Shown piece after piece: positions 1 to 6,823 of a DNA stretch of 13,680 nt. Below the pieces are notes generated by a model that had not been told where the DNA came from, ran no database searches, and was given only the letters and a program-made list of their open reading frames with translations. A program made the position numbers and the translations under genes. Origin of the DNA: Trichomonas tenax (taxonomy: Eukaryota; Parabasalia; Trichomonadida; Trichomonadidae); assembly GCA_023091735.1 (NCBI GenBank), contig JALKBU010001255.1:1-13680 (forward strand). The letters run 5' to 3'. Each line of letters starts with the position of its first letter. Positions within the stretch are counted from its first letter, which is position 1.

Positions 1-601
1 TAATTGCCTTAATTTCTTGATTGTCTTTAATCTGTAATTTAATGTTTAAATCATTTAATACATCATTAACGCTTCTAGTTAGTTTTGAGTTATAATTACC
101 ACGAATAAATGAATATGAACAAATGGGTTCAGTGGCGTTTTTACGAACTCTTGAATCTGCTGCAACGACTAATGATTTTTTGGATTCGTCAAATGAAGTC
201 ATTAAATCAATATCAAAATCTGAACAGGAATAACATTTAATCATTCTATTTGAAGAAACAGTGAAGAAGTCAGTGTTGCAATAAATGTGCATTCCTCCTG
301 AAGCGGTTTTAACGATAACGTCTAAATCTGATAATTTATTCAATAAATCGTTTCTGATTAATTCCTTTTGTTCTTCGTTATACGATTTGTTAATGTCAAT
401 GTCAATTATAGTTAAATTTGGAATTTTATTTACTAATAAAGCCCTACCAGTTTTTCTACCCTTTCCACCATCATGTTTCAAATAGTTGTTTAATTCAACA
501 AAGTTGTCATTTATCCTTTCATTTAATGTTTTCATTTCTGTTTTAATTAATTCCTCAACTAATGAATTTATGATTTGTTCAGTGTTGTTGTTTGTTGTCA
601 T
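1..601 (-). CDS. Archaeo-eukaryotic primase-polymerase (prim-pol), N-terminal part, cut by window edge
   Basis: The minus strand is open from an ATG at 601 to the window edge (200 codons, no stop), so the C-terminus lies outside. After a polar N-terminal stretch with a Lys/Gly-rich turn (HDGGKGRKTG, residues 43-52), the protein shows the three AEP primase motifs in order: hhhDhD as TIIDIDI (D67 and D69), sGGxH as SGGMHIY (H105), and a third acidic motif FDIDL (D130/D132) followed by SLVVAADSRVR, which matches the usual 'vvap' strand of prim-pol domains. This family makes primers and can extend DNA in phages, plasmids, large DNA viruses and related mobile elements, often fused to a superfamily 3 helicase; whether a helicase follows here cannot be seen. 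It carries the same upstream promoter as the other element genes. I am confident of the fold and less sure of the exact family. Confidence 0.82.
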   Translation of the reverse strand, partial: MTTNNNTEQIINSLVEELIKTEMKTLNERINDNFVELNNYLKHDGGKGRKTGRALLVNKIPNLTIIDIDINKSYNEEQKELIRNDLLNKLSDLDVIVKTASGGMHIYCNTDFFTVSSNRMIKCYSCSDFDIDLMTSFDESKKSLVVAADSRVRKNATEPICSYSFIRGNYNSKLTRSVNDVLNDLNIKLQIKDNQEIKAI

Positions 602-608
602 TTTAGAG

Positions 609-640
609 AAATTAAAAAATAAATTATTCAAAAAATTAAC
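609..640 (-). promoter_or_regulatory. Element-type AT promoter of the prim-pol gene
   Basis: Read on the minus strand this is GTTAATTTT, a spacer, AATAATTTA and a TTTTTTAATTT run, with the GTTAATTTT start 39 bases before the ATG at 601. The same layout precedes the other element genes at similar distance, which is the reason for calling it a promoter. The function is inferred from recurrence only. Confidence 0.6.
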
Positions 641-706
641 TTTATTTTTGTTCATACCCTAATGTTGTCAAAATGTCATGTTGTCACATTTTTCAATACG
701 ATTTTT

Positions 707-735
707 GGACCTGGTCCGCTCGGTCCACCTGGTCC
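707..735. repeat. GC-rich GGACC/GGTCC palindrome cluster
   Basis: Three GGTCC boxes follow each other in an AT-rich spacer. The first is the second arm of GGACC-T-GGTCC. It stands out in base composition and resembles the GC-rich modules at 1016-1057, 1935-1962, 2082-2101, 10641-10652 and 11053-11065. Confidence 0.55.
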
Positions 736-760
736 ACATAAAAAAATTAACTTAAAACAT

Positions 761-809
761 CAAATTTTAAATCTTGACACATCCGTTAACTTAAAACATC
801 AAATTTTAA
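761..809 (+). repeat. Direct repeat, copy 1 (partner at 852-901)
   Basis: A sequence of about 48 bases, CAAATTTTAAATCTTGACAC through CATCCGTTAACTTAAAACATCAAATTTTAA, recurs 91 bases further on with one clear change (CATCAAA to CATCAGA). The end part, AAAACATCAAATTTTAA, also occurs at 10840-10857 in the right block, linking the two blocks. Confidence 0.8.
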
Positions 810-851
810 TAGTAAATACTCAGAAATAATTTTGGAATTAACGATTTCATT

Positions 852-901
852 CAAATTTTAAATCTTGACACATCCGTTAACTTAAAACATCAGATTTTAA
901 T
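852..901 (+). repeat. Direct repeat, copy 2 (partner at 761-809)
   Basis: This is the second copy of the 91-base-spaced repeat; the shared core includes AATCTTGACACATCCGTTAA. The piece between the copies (about 810-851) resembles 10857-10900 of the right block. Confidence 0.8.
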
Positions 902-1015
902 TATCATTCATTCTCTCTCATATTTTCACATTTTCACATTTGAGACACTATTCAAAATTCAAAGCAAAATATTTTTGCGATTTCGATTTTAACCCTCTCA
1001 ATTTTCTATACGTAT

Positions 1016-1057
1016 GAGCCAAAGGCTCTGGACCGGAGGTCTTCAAAAACCCTCCGG
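1016..1057. repeat. GC-rich hairpins downstream of the 124-aa gene
   Basis: Two stems are visible: GAGCC-AAA-GGCTC at 1016-1028, and CCGGAGG (1033-1039) pairing with CCTCCGG (1051-1057) across an 11-base loop. GACC-GGA-GGTC at 1031-1041 overlaps the second stem. They lie about 75-115 bases past the stop of the leftward gene at 1132-1506, so a 3'-end role is possible, but the same box types also occur inside coding sequence, so a small repeat family is equally likely. Confidence 0.5.
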
Positions 1058-1131
1058 GTTTCCGGCGCTAAGCGTCAAAACACCTTTTTTTTTCAAAACT
1101 TCCCTCACTAACATCCAAAAATATAATTCAT

Positions 1132-1506
1132 TTATGACTCATACATTAACCTATTCATGCGAACGGTTTCTGAAATACTTGATTTAAAAAATGATGTTTT
1201 ATTTCCGAAATCTCCAAAATGTTTCCTTATTTTGTCATTTTTCCATTCATTATATCTTACTGTATAAATTTTATCTTTCATTTTACATCTTTCATCATTA
1301 CCAATATATTTATATCTTATTAATGATTTAGAGTTTTCATATTCATCAGCATTTAATACTTCACAGTCTTCTTTAAGAAATATATGTTTTATGTACTCAG
1401 GATTTATCATTCTATAATATTGTTTACCTTTAAATCTTAAAATATAAACAGGAACTTCGTCTTCAATCACTCTTTCATCTATTTTGTCATTTTTGACATT
1501 CGACAT
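1132..1506 (-). CDS. Small element protein with NPEYIK / CEVLN domain, unknown function
   Basis: This is a 124-aa leftward gene starting at an ATG preceded by the element promoter. It is Lys/Tyr/Asn-rich with no signal peptide or membrane segment. The central domain runs from NPEYIK (about residues 37-42) through EDCEVLNADEY to a TVRYNEW element (about 81-88). The gene to its right (181 aa) carries the same domain, and together they give a pattern NPE(Y/W)IK..F..E.CE(V/L)(L/I)N...I(R/Y)YK...V..(Y/W)...W. This is loosely like the repeated nucleic-acid-associated domains found beside homing-type nucleases in phages and large DNA viruses. That comparison is weak and I assign no function. It looks intact. 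Confidence 0.6.
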   Translation of the reverse strand: MSNVKNDKIDERVIEDEVPVYILRFKGKQYYRMINPEYIKHIFLKEDCEVLNADEYENSKSLIRYKYIGNDERCKMKDKIYTVRYNEWKNDKIRKHFGDFGNKTSFFKSSISETVRMNRLMYES

Positions 1507-1523
1507 TGACCGCTGTTTATGTA

Positions 1524-1551
1524 AGAATAAAAAATATTTTTTAAAATTAAC
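1524..1551 (-). promoter_or_regulatory. Element-type AT promoter of the 124-aa gene
   Basis: The minus strand reads GTTAATTTTAAAAAATATTT followed by TTTATTCTT, with the motif start 45 bases before the ATG at 1506. It is nearly the same as the motif before the 181-aa gene. Confidence 0.6.
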
Positions 1552-1558
1552 TTAAAAA

Positions 1559-1661
1559 TCAGTTACTCGGATTTGTGGTTTATATATAGTGTTTGGAATA
1601 CATCCTCTATATATATGTTTACAAAATTTGGCAACTAACCCCCATATATATATATACTACT
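1559..1661 (-). repeat. Element-terminus-like repeat, copy A
   Basis: This segment aligns with 2321-2408. Shared blocks on the plus strand are AGTT(A/G)CTCGGA, GGAATACATCCT, CTATATATATATG-type runs, AA(C/G)TAACCC and the final ATACTACT. Homology stops sharply after ATACTACT (TTTCCAA follows here, ATCTTTA follows copy B). On the minus strand each copy therefore begins AGTAGTAT; known Polinton termini begin with AG. The sharp end lies within the reading of the neighbouring 181-aa gene's second domain, as expected of an element inserted there. Confidence 0.65.
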
Positions 1662-1934
1662 TTTCCAATATATTTATATTTTAATTTAGTTTTAACATTT
1701 AAATATTCTTCAGCGTTTAATACTTCACAATCTTCATTTGGAACATCATTTTAATATATTCAGGGTTATAAATTTTTCTATTCATTCGTTTTCCACTTTT
1801 TGTTGGAACTTTACGGATGCAATAAATGGAAACACCATTTTCTTTTGGATTTTCAACAATTTTTATTTCATCTTCGTCACATTTATGAGGTCTTTCACCT
1901 TTATTCCATCTATGCCATGTAATTGAAAATACTT

Positions 1935-1962
1935 GGCTCTTAGAGCCTTGACCTGAAGGGTC
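1935..1962. repeat. In-frame GC-rich palindromic module
   Basis: GGCTCT-T-AGAGCC (1935-1947) is a perfect palindrome and GACC-TGAAG-GGTC (1950-1962) is a second one. Both lie inside the coding sequence of the 181-aa gene without breaking its frame. Confidence 0.55.
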
Positions 1963-2081
1963 TTTATTTTTACATCTATAAATTAGTTCACTTTCACATC
2001 CTTTATATTCATTTATTAATTCACAACCTTCATTTTTAAATTGTTCTTTAATCCATTCAGGATTTAAACCATGACCTGAAC

Positions 2082-2101
2082 GGACCTCTGGACCTAAGTC
2101 C
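2082..2101. repeat. In-frame GC-rich palindromic module
   Basis: GGACCTCTGGACCTAAGTCC contains GGAC-CTAA-GTCC and lies in the coding sequence just before the first NPEWIK domain of the 181-aa gene. CTCTGGACC is shared with the module at 1024-1034. Confidence 0.55.
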
Positions 2102-2280
2102 CTTCGTGCCGAACGAATTGAAATCTCTGAGTTGCATATATCCGTTTTAATAGGTGTTGAATCATTTTTTATTACATTTTTATTAGATTTAATTAAAAAA
2201 TCGTATTCGTTTAATTGCTTAATACCCCATTTCTTCATTAGCTCAGGCGAAACGATTGCCATATATAGATTATTTCAGAC

Positions 2281-2311
2281 AAATAAAAAATTAAATTATT
2301 TTAAAAATTAA
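2281..2311 (-). promoter_or_regulatory. Element-type AT promoter of the 181-aa gene
   Basis: The minus strand reads GTTAATTTTTAAAATAATTT and then AATTTTTTATTT, with the motif start 49 bases before the ATG at 2262. This is the clearest copy of the motif. Confidence 0.6.
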
Positions 2312-2320
2312 CTTAAATAA

Positions 2321-2408
2321 TTAGTTGCTCGGAATTACACTCTATATATATATGTTGGAATACATCCTATATATATAGAATGACAAGTAACCCTCTCTCT
2401 ATACTACT
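2321..2408 (-). repeat. Element-terminus-like repeat, copy B, boundary with host DNA
   Basis: This is homologous to 1559-1661 and ends at the same ATACTACT. Beyond it the sequence passes within 47 bases into the start codon of a conserved host gene, so base 2408 is my best estimate of the junction between element and host DNA. The 6-base target duplication that a Polinton would leave cannot be checked because the other end is outside the window. Confidence 0.6.
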
Positions 2409-2454
2409 ATCTTTAGTTGAGTCGATTTGATAAAATTTAAAAGTGACATTTATA

Positions 2455-3504
2455 ATGCACGAACTTGATATTTTCCCGAAGATATCAAGTGACCATTCGA
2501 AGAAGACGGGATTCGGTGGAGTTATAACGCTTCTTTGTATGTGTTTGATGGCTGTTTTTGTAACATTCGAAATTTATAATTTTATAAAAATGCCTTATAA
2601 GCAAAAAATATACGTCGACGAAACCAAACTCCCACAGCAAAATCATATTTTGGATTGGAATTTGATTCCTAAGCTTCAGATTTCGCTCGCAATTGATTTT
2701 CCTTTTATTCCATGTTACGCATTATCAATTTCTGTACTCGATAAGAACAAAGAAGTCCAAGATAACATAAATCTCAAAGAAACATATATTCGAGCAAATA
2801 AAATTAAACAAGAGAAAATTGAAACTCAAAATTTTACATGTGGATCGTGTTATGGAGCATCAGGAGGATGCTGCAATACATGCAAAGATATCAAAAACGC
2901 ATTTGCTTTAGCAAGAAGACCAAAACCGCCGTTATTATTATTCGATCAATGCAGAAATACATTTACAAACACTGAAGACTTAATGAAAGAAAGCTGCCGT
3001 GTAATTTCATCAATATCTGTCCCACAAACACACGGAACTATTGTTATTTCTCTTGGCCAACCAGGAAACCCATCATCAGCAAAAATTATTGGAATACCAA
3101 CCGATGACTTCAATTTCACCCATATGATACAGATGTTTATGATTGGAGATGTTGCAAATTCGAAAAATCCGCTTGCAAATTTCAACAGGACTCAAAACGA
3201 GATCGGAAAGTACAAAGGAATCTACAATGTAAGAGGAACAAAGATAAAACGAAACTCAAATGCGGATTATTTAATATCAACTTCATTTTTCGATCGATAT
3301 AGAGACTCAGACTCTTCAAAATTGCCAGGAATTTACATCAACTATGATATTTCGCCATTGATTTTAGAATATGTTTATGACAAACCAATAATTAATTTGT
3401 TAGTTGACACAATGGCCATTTTGGGTGGAATCTTTGCATTTGGAAGTTTAATTGATAGCATTTACACAACATCTTTTGCCAAATCAAATGATCCATTCGC
3501 ATGA
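2455..3504 (+). CDS. ERV46/ERGIC3-family ER-Golgi cargo receptor
   Basis: The protein is 349 aa, taking the first ATG (2455); a further 12 upstream bases stay open but begin with GTG. It follows the ERV46/ERGIC3 plan throughout: an N-terminal LDIFPK motif, a transmembrane helix at about residues 22-43, a long lumenal domain with the family's CxxC hallmark (CGSC at 129-132, then CCNTC at 139-143), an NPL...NRT stretch, LPGIYINYDISP near the end, and a second membrane helix with GGIFAFGSLIDS. Relatives cycle between ER and Golgi in COPII and COPI vesicles and retrieve cargo. The length is close to the usual 380 or so. The C-terminus ends SNDPFA and has no KKxx retrieval signal. The ATG lies only 47 bases from the left element boundary, and no TCA(C/T) initiator is seen before it. 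Confidence 0.93.
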   Translation: MHELDIFPKISSDHSKKTGFGGVITLLCMCLMAVFVTFEIYNFIKMPYKQKIYVDETKLPQQNHILDWNLIPKLQISLAIDFPFIPCYALSISVLDKNKEVQDNINLKETYIRANKIKQEKIETQNFTCGSCYGASGGCCNTCKDIKNAFALARRPKPPLLLFDQCRNTFTNTEDLMKESCRVISSISVPQTHGTIVISLGQPGNPSSAKIIGIPTDDFNFTHMIQMFMIGDVANSKNPLANFNRTQNEIGKYKGIYNVRGTKIKRNSNADYLISTSFFDRYRDSDSSKLPGIYINYDISPLILEYVYDKPIINLLVDTMAILGGIFAFGSLIDSIYTTSFAKSNDPFA

Positions 3505-3826
3505 AAATCACGAAAAATACATGATTTTATTTTTAATTCACAGATTCACACATTTCAGTGATACATTTAATGTTTCTATCACATGATATATCATATCAGA
3601 CATTTTTGAATAATAATATATTATATTTTTATAATTTGTTTGTATTTAATAAAAATATATACCATTTTCTTAACACGCCTAAATTCCATTCATACTCACA
3701 ATGATTTAATGTTAAATTTTTATTGTATCAAGAAATTAAACAATATTTGATTTTAGGTCATCATATTGAATTCAAATGTAATAAAGTTTTCTGGTGAAAA
3801 CGGAGTATAAAGGAAATGTCCTGATA
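3505..3826. other. AT-rich intergenic spacer
   Basis: No gene, RNA or clear motif is visible. It holds the 3' flank of the ERV46 gene and the upstream side of the ankyrin pseudogene. Confidence 0.5.
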
Positions 3827-4424
3827 ATGAGTTTGGAAATAAGGTTAAATCAAAAACATTTTTATGTTCCAATGAATGATTTCGCTAATAGATATTTAGA
3901 ATTGACAACGAAATACGATGAATATATAAATACATACAACAGGATATTCAGTTTCACGCCAGAAAAGGATCCCAAGCTTGCAGAAGACTTAATAAAGATA
4001 ATTGAAAATGATAAATGGAACATAAAAAACATATATATGATAATATCAAATGCTTGTAACTGTCATCCAAGATTTATACGTGAATATTATATATTCACCG
4101 TTATATGGACGAATAATGTTAATCTCGTGGAGTTATTGATTAAATTACGATGCAACATTAACGTCAAGAATTCAAAGGGTTTAACATCATTAATGTATGC
4201 AATCACGCAACGATGTACCTAGATTTTGATTGACGCCGTTAATTTGCGCAAACATTGAAGGAAAAGATGAAAATGGAAGAACACCGTTAATTTTTGCTGC
4301 AATTCATAACCAAAAAGAAGTTATGGAATATTTGGTTTCAAAAGGAGCTGATTCATCAATCAAAGACTGCTATGGCAAAACAGCAGATGATTATGCTTCA
4401 GAAAAAGAATTTAAATTTTATTAA
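3827..4424 (+). pseudogene. Ankyrin-repeat protein of the trichomonad DUF3447-like type, broken
   Basis: The first ATG of the frame is at 3827 (MSLEIRLNQ). Residues about 20-100 resemble the helical N-terminal region that precedes ankyrin repeats in the large trichomonad families (YDEYINTYNRIF and PRFIREYYIF). One ankyrin unit follows (NLVELLIKLRCNINVKNSKG), and the next begins GLTSLMYAIT but hits TAG at 4220-4222. The following units, LTPLICAN and GRTPLIFAAIHNQKEVMEYL, are in a different frame and end at 4424 after GADSSIKDCYGKTADDYA. There is no ATG for the second part; it begins only from a TTG. A deletion that removed most of a repeat and shifted the frame explains this best; full-length relatives have many more repeats. 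A short intact 131-aa product of the first part is possible. Confidence 0.7.
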
Positions 4425-4512
4425 TAGAGTAATGTTAAAAATATCAGTATTTACATGAAATTCTAAATAATATTTTACTATTTAAGACTATACAATACCA
4501 ATAATTTCTATA

Positions 4513-5385
4513 TTATTGTATTTGCAATTTCTCATATTGATTTCTAAGCTTTTCTAACTTGTTTCTAGAATTATTCAGTTCATTGCTAACCTTTTCTGCA
4601 TTCTTTTGTACTTCTTGCATGTTTTTAGTTTCTGTTTTAATATTTTCTGTTAATTTTGTTATCAACTTCTTCTTTTCATGCAGTTGTTGTTTTAGTTTCT
4701 CTATATCCTGTTCAGCTTCAGTATTTTGTTTCTGCACTCTTTGATTTTCAATGTCTAATTCGTTAGTTTTTTGTTTAATCTGATTAACTTGCGTTTCTAA
4801 TTTAATTTTCTGCTGATTTAGGTCCTCCTCTTGGCTTTTAAGTTCTTTAGAAGTCTCATACATGTCTAAATATTGGTGATTAAAAGAATATGCGTTTGTT
4901 TCTGGCAATTTTTGGGACTTTAAGCACGTAAACAATAAATTCAAAGGTAAATCGAAAAGTTCTGGATAACTATAATATTGATCTATGTGCAAATCCATGT
5001 AAGATTGAAGACCATGAAAATTTTCTGGACAAGCTTGAACGTATTTTATTAATAAACTTTTGTCTGATGACGATAAAACACGTGATTCTAGTTTAGTGAT
5101 TAATATATGTGCGTCCCAATCTTGTATCAAATTTACTAGCTTCGGGGTTAATGCTGGATCGATTGTTTCATTGCCATCGTCATTACACAGCCTTATAAAG
5201 TAGCTAAAAACGTCTTCTGTGTATTTGTTGTCGCTCATATCTATTGGTCTTTGCGGTTTTTGCACTAAAGTTCGTATTTTTGTTGAAATTTCGCGCATTT
5301 TAGATATATCTACGTCATAGTAGCTTCCGTTGTGAAGAATTTTGGAATTATTTAAATCTTCACGAATCAAAAATGGAATTGTCAT
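4513..5385 (-). CDS. Coiled-coil protein of unknown function, trichomonad-type
   Basis: This is a 290-aa protein. Residues 1-170 are globular with alternating hydrophobic segments (the DVFSYFIRLCNDD and LPLNLLFTCL regions); this half recalls the BTB-like N-terminal modules of expanded trichomonad families, but I see no diagnostic motif and do not claim it. From about residue 178 to the end is a long, highly charged Gln/Lys/Glu-rich coiled coil with heptad spacing and few helix breakers, ending KLQIQ. There is no signal peptide or membrane segment. The start is supported by a TCATT initiator box just upstream. It converges with the ankyrin pseudogene, with 88 bases between them. Its partners and role are unknown. 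Confidence 0.8.
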   Translation of the reverse strand: MTIPFLIREDLNNSKILHNGSYYDVDISKMREISTKIRTLVQKPQRPIDMSDNKYTEDVFSYFIRLCNDDGNETIDPALTPKLVNLIQDWDAHILITKLESRVLSSSDKSLLIKYVQACPENFHGLQSYMDLHIDQYYSYPELFDLPLNLLFTCLKSQKLPETNAYSFNHQYLDMYETSKELKSQEEDLNQQKIKLETQVNQIKQKTNELDIENQRVQKQNTEAEQDIEKLKQQLHEKKKLITKLTENIKTETKNMQEVQKNAEKVSNELNNSRNKLEKLRNQYEKLQIQ

Positions 5386-5389
5386 TAAA

Positions 5390-5394
5390 AATGA
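5390..5394 (-). promoter_or_regulatory. Initiator (Inr) of the coiled-coil gene
   Basis: TCATT on the minus strand lies just before the ATG at 5385, giving a leader of about 7 bases. It matches the trichomonad initiator consensus TCA(+1)(C/T)(A/T). Confidence 0.6.
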
Positions 5395-5890
5395 TATTGA
5401 ACTGAAAATAATCGTCGGTATCTTGAGATTTTATTGTATATTTAATATCTATATATGTTACTTTATAATTTTGTCGTTAACATTTTTCCTGATATCAATT
5501 ATTTCATGAGATATTTTCATATTTTCTATATCATTCACTTTAAATATATTAAATAGATGCTTTAGAATATAATTTCAAAATATAAAAGCTCGAAATCTCT
5601 TTCTTAACTTATTAAATTTGATAAGATAATATTTTCAATTTTCAGCTATAATCTCAGCAACATAAAAATCCCTTCAAAATATATAATTACGAACAATAAC
5701 AAGATATGATTTGTTATATAATGAAATATATTTCTTTGAATAAACAATATAAGTGTAGAATAACCATATTTTAGCTGACTCTTTATAGTTCATTATAGAA
5801 AAAGGTTGTTAATATTAAATTTAAAAAAAATCGAAAATGGGGAGTGAAATAGGTATCGTTCGGTTACACAAAAGAGAGCGAAATCCATGT
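5395..5890. other. AT-rich intergenic spacer between two leftward genes
   Basis: No gene or RNA is seen. The last 50 bases before 5890 are the 3' flank of H2A. Confidence 0.5.
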
Positions 5891-6310
5891 TTATTCCTGT
5901 ATCTGGGAGGCATCCTTGCCTTTCTTTGGATTGCCGAGGAGGACCTTGTGGATGTGTGGGACGACACCAGCAGATGCGATTGTGATGTTGGAGAGGAGCT
6001 GGTTCAATTCTTCATCGTTACGGACGGCGAGCATGATGTGGCGTGGAGAAATACGTGTCTTCTTGTTATCACGTGCGGCGTTACCTGCAAGTTCGAGAAC
6101 TTCGACTGTAAGGTATTCCAAAACGGCAGCCATGAAGACTGGAGCACCGGCACCGACACGCTCACCGTAACGGCCTTCACGGAGGAATCTGTGAAGACGA
6201 CCGACTGGGAACTGAAGGCCGGCACGAGATGAACGTGTCTTTGGATGCTGGCGTTCACCGTCGGCTGCTGTCTTTGTTGCTGTCTTCTTAACACCCTTCT
6301 TAGCTGGCAT
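5891..6310 (-). CDS. Histone H2A
   Basis: The protein is 139 aa, starting at the ATG at 6310 ([13 protein letters not shown]); an in-frame upstream ATG at 6352 lies in the promoter and before the initiator, so it is not used. The histone fold is plain: [16 protein letters not shown] (alpha-1 and L1), [19 protein letters not shown], the [17 protein letters not shown] signature, [18 protein letters not shown], and the acidic-patch residues of that segment. The tail after the fold ends with [11 protein letters not shown]; the SQ near the end resembles the SQ(E/D) phosphorylation motif of H2A.X-type histones, but lacks the usual terminal form. Codon use is strongly biased to C-ending codons, as in highly expressed genes. 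The stop TAA is followed by A (TAAA), the trichomonad 3'-end signal. Confidence 0.96.
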   Translation of the reverse strand: MPAKKGVKKTATKTAADGERQHPKTRSSRAGLQFPVGRLHRFLREGRYGERVGAGAPVFMAAVLEYLTVEVLELAGNAARDNKKTRISPRHIMLAVRNDEELNQLLSNITIASAGVVPHIHKVLLGNPKKGKDASQIQE

Positions 6311-6317
6311 TACTGAA

Positions 6318-6322
6318 AAATG
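6318..6322 (-). promoter_or_regulatory. Initiator (Inr) of H2A
   Basis: TCATT on the minus strand, with the A+1 placed 10 bases before the ATG at 6310, fits the trichomonad Inr and settles the choice of start codon. Confidence 0.65.
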
Positions 6323-6377
6323 AAATTTTGAGAACATTTTCAAAATTTTCAAGATTTTCCTGCTAAAATAAAAAATG

Positions 6378-6385
6378 GCGGGAAA
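6378..6385. promoter_or_regulatory. E2F-type box 1 in the histone promoter
   Basis: GCGGGAAA is an exact match to the reverse form of the E2F consensus TTTSSCGC, within TGGCGGGAAAA. It sits near the centre of the bidirectional H2A/H2B promoter, where S-phase control would be expected. Binding is inferred. Confidence 0.5.
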
Positions 6386-6399
6386 ATTGAGAACAACAT

Positions 6400-6407
6400 T
6401 TTGGCGC
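6400..6407. promoter_or_regulatory. E2F-type box 2 in the histone promoter
   Basis: TTTGGCGC is an exact E2F consensus match, 22 bases from box 1 and about 20 bases before the H2B initiator. The two are the only GC-rich islands in an otherwise AT-rich 123-base promoter. Confidence 0.5.
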
Positions 6408-6420
6408 TATTTTTTTGAGT

Positions 6421-6425
6421 TCATT
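6421..6425 (+). promoter_or_regulatory. Initiator (Inr) of H2B
   Basis: TCATT with A+1 at 6423 gives an 11-base leader before the ATG at 6434. Confidence 0.65.
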
Positions 6426-6433
6426 CTTTTAGA

Positions 6434-6823
6434 ATGTCTTCCAAGAAACCAGCCTCCAAGACACCAACAGAGAAGAAGCCAGCCGTCGAGGGCGTCGATG
6501 CCGCTAGCGCTGCCAAGCAGGATAAGAAGCTCCGCCACAAGAAGCGCGCAGAAACATTCTCTTCCTACATCTTCAAAGTTCTCAAGCAGGTCCACCCAGA
6601 TATCGGTATCTCCAACAAGGCTATGATGGTCATGAACTCATTCGTTACAGATATCTTCGAGAGAATCGCTCAGGAGGGCGCTCGTCTCGTCGATATGAAC
6701 GAACGTAACACTCTCGGTTCCCGCGAAGTCCAGACAGCAGTCAGACTCGTTCTTCCAGGCGATCTCGCCAAGCACGCCGTCTCAGAAGGTGGCAAGGCCG
6801 TAGCCAAGTTCAACGCTGAGTAA
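6434..6823 (+). CDS. Histone H2B
   Basis: The protein is 129 aa, close to the usual H2B size. A Lys/Ala/Pro-rich N-terminal tail (residues 1-38) is followed by the H2B fold: [74 protein letters not shown] and a short C-terminal helix ending KAVAKFNAE. The C-terminus has lost the TKYTS-type ending of animal H2B. The gene is divergent from H2A with 123 bases between start codons, the arrangement known for trichomonad core histones and suited to equal expression of the dimer partners. Codons are strongly C-ending, unlike the AT-rich neighbours. The stop reads TAAA. Confidence 0.96.
   Translation: MSSKKPASKTPTEKKPAVEGVDAASAAKQDKKLRHKKRAETFSSYIFKVLKQVHPDIGISNKAMMVMNSFVTDIFERIAQEGARLVDMNERNTLGSREVQTAVRLVLPGDLAKHAVSEGGKAVAKFNAE

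Larger units (their letters stand above)
641..1131. other. Non-coding spacer of the left element block
   Basis: No convincing gene is seen. It holds GC-rich GGACC/GGTCC palindromes (707-735), a pair of direct repeats (761-809 and 852-901), hairpin-forming GC-rich sequence (1016-1057) and otherwise AT-rich DNA. The stretch 740-755 on the minus strand again reads AAGTTAATTTTTTT and is followed at 739 by an ATG that opens only 23 codons (668-739); this may be an orphan promoter left by rearrangement. Confidence 0.5.
1662..2262 (-). pseudogene. Two-domain paralogue of the 124-aa protein, frameshifted and truncated
   Basis: From the ATG at 2262 the reading frame gives 181 aa and stops at 1717. 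Residues 67-128 form one full copy of the domain: NPEWIKEQF, CELINEY, then VFSITWHRW and KGERPHKC. A second copy starts at NPEYIKMMF (166-174) and is lost. Around 1738 the next reading frame continues as NEDCEVLNAEEY and KYKYIG, matching the 124-aa paralogue almost residue for residue, until about 1662, where the terminus-like repeat begins. So a one-base frameshift broke a longer gene whose end was then cut off. Two GC-rich stretches code for residues 51-65 (GPEVRSGHG region) and 101-110 (DPSGQGSKSQ) and look inserted. The function is unknown; the 181-aa form could still be made. Confidence 0.65.

Noticed and set aside
285..485. 66-codon open frame on the plus strand
   Set aside because: It lies antisense to the prim-pol frame, which shows all family motifs; it is a shadow.
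5837..6232. Plus-strand frame of 131 codons over H2A
   Set aside because: It is antisense to an unmistakable histone H2A; GC-rich codon use leaves open frames on the other strand.
6311..6352. Fourteen-residue N-terminal extension of H2A from an upstream ATG
   Set aside because: It lies upstream of the initiator box and is unlike any histone; the MPAKK start is standard.
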